Of a stretch of 64,000 nucleotides of DNA, positions 62,387 to 64,000 are shown in pieces (the first letter of the stretch is position 1; every line of letters starts with the position of its first letter). Under the pieces are notes generated by a model. The model saw only the letters and a list, made by a program, of their open reading frames with translations, did not search any database and was not told the DNA's origin. Source of the DNA: Chitinophaga rhizophila (GTDB taxonomy: Bacteria > Bacteroidota > Bacteroidia > Chitinophagales > Chitinophagaceae); contig NZ_JAICCF010000002.1 in NCBI RefSeq assembly GCF_019492185.1, forward strand, positions 558,001 through 622,000. The letters run 5' to 3'. Position numbers and translations under genes: made by a program.

Positions 62387-62809
62387 ATGAAACATAAGTG
62401 GCTACTGGTGATTTTGCTGAGTGCATGTGTCGTGTCCTGCAGCAACGATGATGATAACAATCCGGCACCAGCTGTCGATACTGACGCCCCAAAAACGGGC
62501 ACCTGGCGGGTGACGCTGTTTACTGATAGTGGTAAGGATGAAACCAGCGATTTTGCAGGATATTCTTTCAGTTTCGATAGTGACGGAACGGCAGCTGCTG
62601 CCAAAGGCGCAGCAAATAAAAGCGGCACATGGAGCATCAGTAGTAGCTCAAGAGAATTTAACCTCAACTTTGGCGCAAAAACCGATGCCAATAAACCGCT
62701 GGGGGAATTGACGGATGATTGGGACATTATTTCGATTAGTGCCACAGAAATCAAGCTGAAAGATGACAATGATGACAGTGACGAATTTTTAACGTTTACA
62801 CAGAATTGA
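62387..62809 (+). CDS. Small lipoprotein, probably surface-exposed, lipocalin-like
   Basis: This 140-residue protein has its lipobox Cys at residue 18 (VVSC then SNDDDNN). Acidic residues right after the Cys match the lipoprotein export signal described for surface lipoproteins of Bacteroidota. The mature part reads GTWRVTLFTDSGKDETSDFAGYSFSFDSDGTAAAA, then GTWSISSSSREFNLNF and ITKLKDD-like IKLKDDNDDSDEFLTFTQ, a beta pattern of small lipocalin-like proteins. Function unknown. Confidence 0.7.
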   Translation: MKHKWLLVILLSACVVSCSNDDDNNPAPAVDTDAPKTGTWRVTLFTDSGKDETSDFAGYSFSFDSDGTAAAAKGAANKSGTWSISSSSREFNLNFGAKTDANKPLGELTDDWDIISISATEIKLKDDNDDSDEFLTFTQN

Positions 62810-62907
62810 CGCCCATCTTGTACCAGCGCCGGACTACTCAAAAAAGTGCGATCTTTTTTTTTGCGTATGGACCAGTTTTTGGTATAACTTCAGAAAACCA
62901 AAGATTT

Positions 62908-63843
62908 ATGGACATTATACTCGGCGCATCAGGACAGGTAGGTTCTGGTATTGTTAACCATCTAATGGAGAAAGGAGCTTCTGTAAAAGCCATTATCAGA
63001 GATGAAAAGAAAGCTCCTCAGCTGGAGAAAACCGGCGCTAAAGTCGCTATCGCTGACGCTAACGATCTTCCTGCTCTGGTAGCTGCATTTCAGGATGGCA
63101 GCACCCTGTTTGCACTGACACCAGAGAGCGGACACGAGCGCAACGTAATAGGTGAAACCACTGATATTCTTGAAAACTATCGTAAAGCCCTGGCTCACTC
63201 TCCGATCAAGAAAGTAGTAGGCTTATCATCCATAGGTGCACAGTACGAATCAGGCACTGGCAACCTGGTGATGTCTTACTTACTGGAGCATGCGTTTACA
63301 GCAATGCCGGTAAAACAGATCTTCGTACGTCCTGCCTATTATTTCAGCAACTGGATGATGTACCTTGAAACAGTAAAAGAAACAGGTGTATTACCGACAT
63401 TCTTTCCTGTAGACCTGTCTATCCCAATGGTATCGCCAGAAGAAGTGGCCGCATTTGTTGCCAATGTTATACAAAAAGAGGATGAGGACGGGAAAATATT
63501 TGAACTGACAGGGCCATCCACTTACAGCAGTAATGATGTAGCAAAAGCATTTTCTGAAGCACTTGGTAAAGAAGTGAAAGCAGTACAGACTCCGAGAGAG
63601 GAATGGGAAAGCACTTTACGTGGCATTGGTTTCTCTCCTGACGCTATCAGAAATTTTGTGGAGATGACGCAGGCAGTAATTGCCGGTAAAGCAGTTCCTG
63701 AAAAGAATGGAACCGTGCAGGTTGAATTAAAGACAACATTGTCCGAGTACATTAAACAGCATGTTCCCTTACAGATAGCTATACCTCCGGTAGCCAAAAC
63801 TAAAACCAGAAAAAGAACAACCACGAAAAAAGCTGCTGCCTGA
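62908..63843 (+). CDS. NmrA-type NAD(P)-binding protein with basic C-terminal tail
   Basis: The 311-residue protein has the Rossmann start MDIILGASGQVGSGIVNHL, then KAIIRDEKKAPQLEKTGAKVAIADANDLPAL, STLFALTPES, and VVGLSSIGAQYESG, as in NmrA/HSCARG and NAD(P)H:quinone oxidoreductase-like SDR proteins. In place of an SDR active site Tyr-x-x-x-Lys it has no clear pair, so it could be a redox sensor or a reductase. The last 15 residues (about 297-311) are KTKTRKRTTTKKAAA, a strongly basic tail resembling histone-H1-like ends. The start at 62908 is fixed by the Rossmann motif; the frame is open to 62806 without meaning. Confidence 0.88.
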   Translation: MDIILGASGQVGSGIVNHLMEKGASVKAIIRDEKKAPQLEKTGAKVAIADANDLPALVAAFQDGSTLFALTPESGHERNVIGETTDILENYRKALAHSPIKKVVGLSSIGAQYESGTGNLVMSYLLEHAFTAMPVKQIFVRPAYYFSNWMMYLETVKETGVLPTFFPVDLSIPMVSPEEVAAFVANVIQKEDEDGKIFELTGPSTYSSNDVAKAFSEALGKEVKAVQTPREEWESTLRGIGFSPDAIRNFVEMTQAVIAGKAVPEKNGTVQVELKTTLSEYIKQHVPLQIAIPPVAKTKTRKRTTTKKAAA

Positions 63844-64000
63844 TTGGCACTACTTCTTCAATCCAGCCAACCTTCAACTCCTCCATCTGATTGAATAGAC
63901 AGAGTACCTGTAGCATTGCGGGTTACGACTATACTATGCCCTGCATTTCCATCAGCTTATGATAAGGATATATGTATCATCAGGAAAAGTAGATACATGA
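63844..64000. other. End of window, no assigned gene
   Basis: No complete gene is seen. On the minus strand an open run of 32 codons (63858-63956) reads GHSIVVTRNATGTLSIQSDG before a TGA, and looks like the tail of a protein, but it has an in-frame stop directly before it. It could be a decayed gene end or chance. Confidence 0.3.

Noticed and set aside
63858..63956. Minus-strand run of 32 codons with protein-like content
   Set aside because: Too short, stop codon directly before it, and the upstream sequence lies at the window edge; recorded only as a possible remnant.
1..64000. Mobile elements, CRISPR arrays, rRNA and tRNA genes
   Set aside because: I looked for transposase or integrase motifs, regularly spaced identical repeats and tRNA/rRNA signatures on both strands and saw none that hold up.

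Overview
The window looks like a chromosomal segment of a Bacteroidota bacterium of the family Chitinophagaceae, most likely Chitinophaga or a close relative. The pointers are the promoter style (TAnnTTTG -7 boxes with TTTG/TTG -33 boxes, almost no Shine-Dalgarno sites), the many lipoproteins, DUF3810, DUF3667 and HEIGH-peptidase genes, a TonB-dependent receptor with a carboxypeptidase-regulatory-like domain, a GH144-type beta-1,2-glucanase (a family first described from Chitinophaga) and two DUF1080 proteins. The assignment rests on gene content only. I see no rRNA, tRNA, CRISPR array, prophage, IS element or plasmid function; it reads as core chromosome with small accessory units.

Layout. 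1-6.4 kb: 3' end of a B12-dependent acyl-CoA mutase large subunit, a SAM methyltransferase, a HEIGH-type lipoprotein peptidase with a decayed copy of its own C-terminus just beyond its stop, lipoamide dehydrogenase and LolA. 6.5-13.5 kb: FtsK, an alpha/beta hydrolase lacking the nucleophile serine, DUF423, shikimate kinase, a phosphopantetheinyl transferase and dCTP deaminase. 13.8-19.7 kb: a secreted DUF1080 + beta-propeller/cytochrome c operon facing a TonB receptor. 19.8-21.8 kb: a two-gene nucleic-acid repair unit (RNA/DNA ligase plus HD-Pnk end-healing enzyme). 21.9-30.6 kb: GH144 enzyme, acyltransferase, small lipoprotein, second DUF1080, TPR protein, SRPBCC/YtxH pair, TlpA-like thioredoxin, VOC protein, hydrolase. 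30.6-32.1 kb: a carboxymuconolactone decarboxylase-like gene with an ECF41 sigma factor and a matching ECF41-type promoter. 32.1-44 kb: YggS, acyl-CoA dehydrogenase, arginase, a GH63-like glucosidase with DUF3810, fructosamine kinase, a soluble hybrid histidine kinase, and the yceD-rpmF-plsX operon. 44-55.5 kb: a conserved hypothetical, a 1259-residue sensor kinase with MazG, Tex, a lipoprotein with a C-x-x-H-x-C motif, enoyl-CoA hydratase with DUF3667, and a secreted protein. 55.5-61 kb: Fpg/Nei glycosylase, an unknown protein, DUF3037 + HipA-like kinase, and a UvrA-like ATPase. 61-64 kb: TPR protein, lipoprotein and an NmrA-type NAD(P)-binding protein.

The units most worth following are the ECF41/CMD pair with its promoter, the ligase/HD-Pnk unit, the HipA-like/DUF3037 pair, and the palindromic bidirectional promoter in front of yceD-rpmF-plsX. 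All family calls come from reading motifs; no database search was run.
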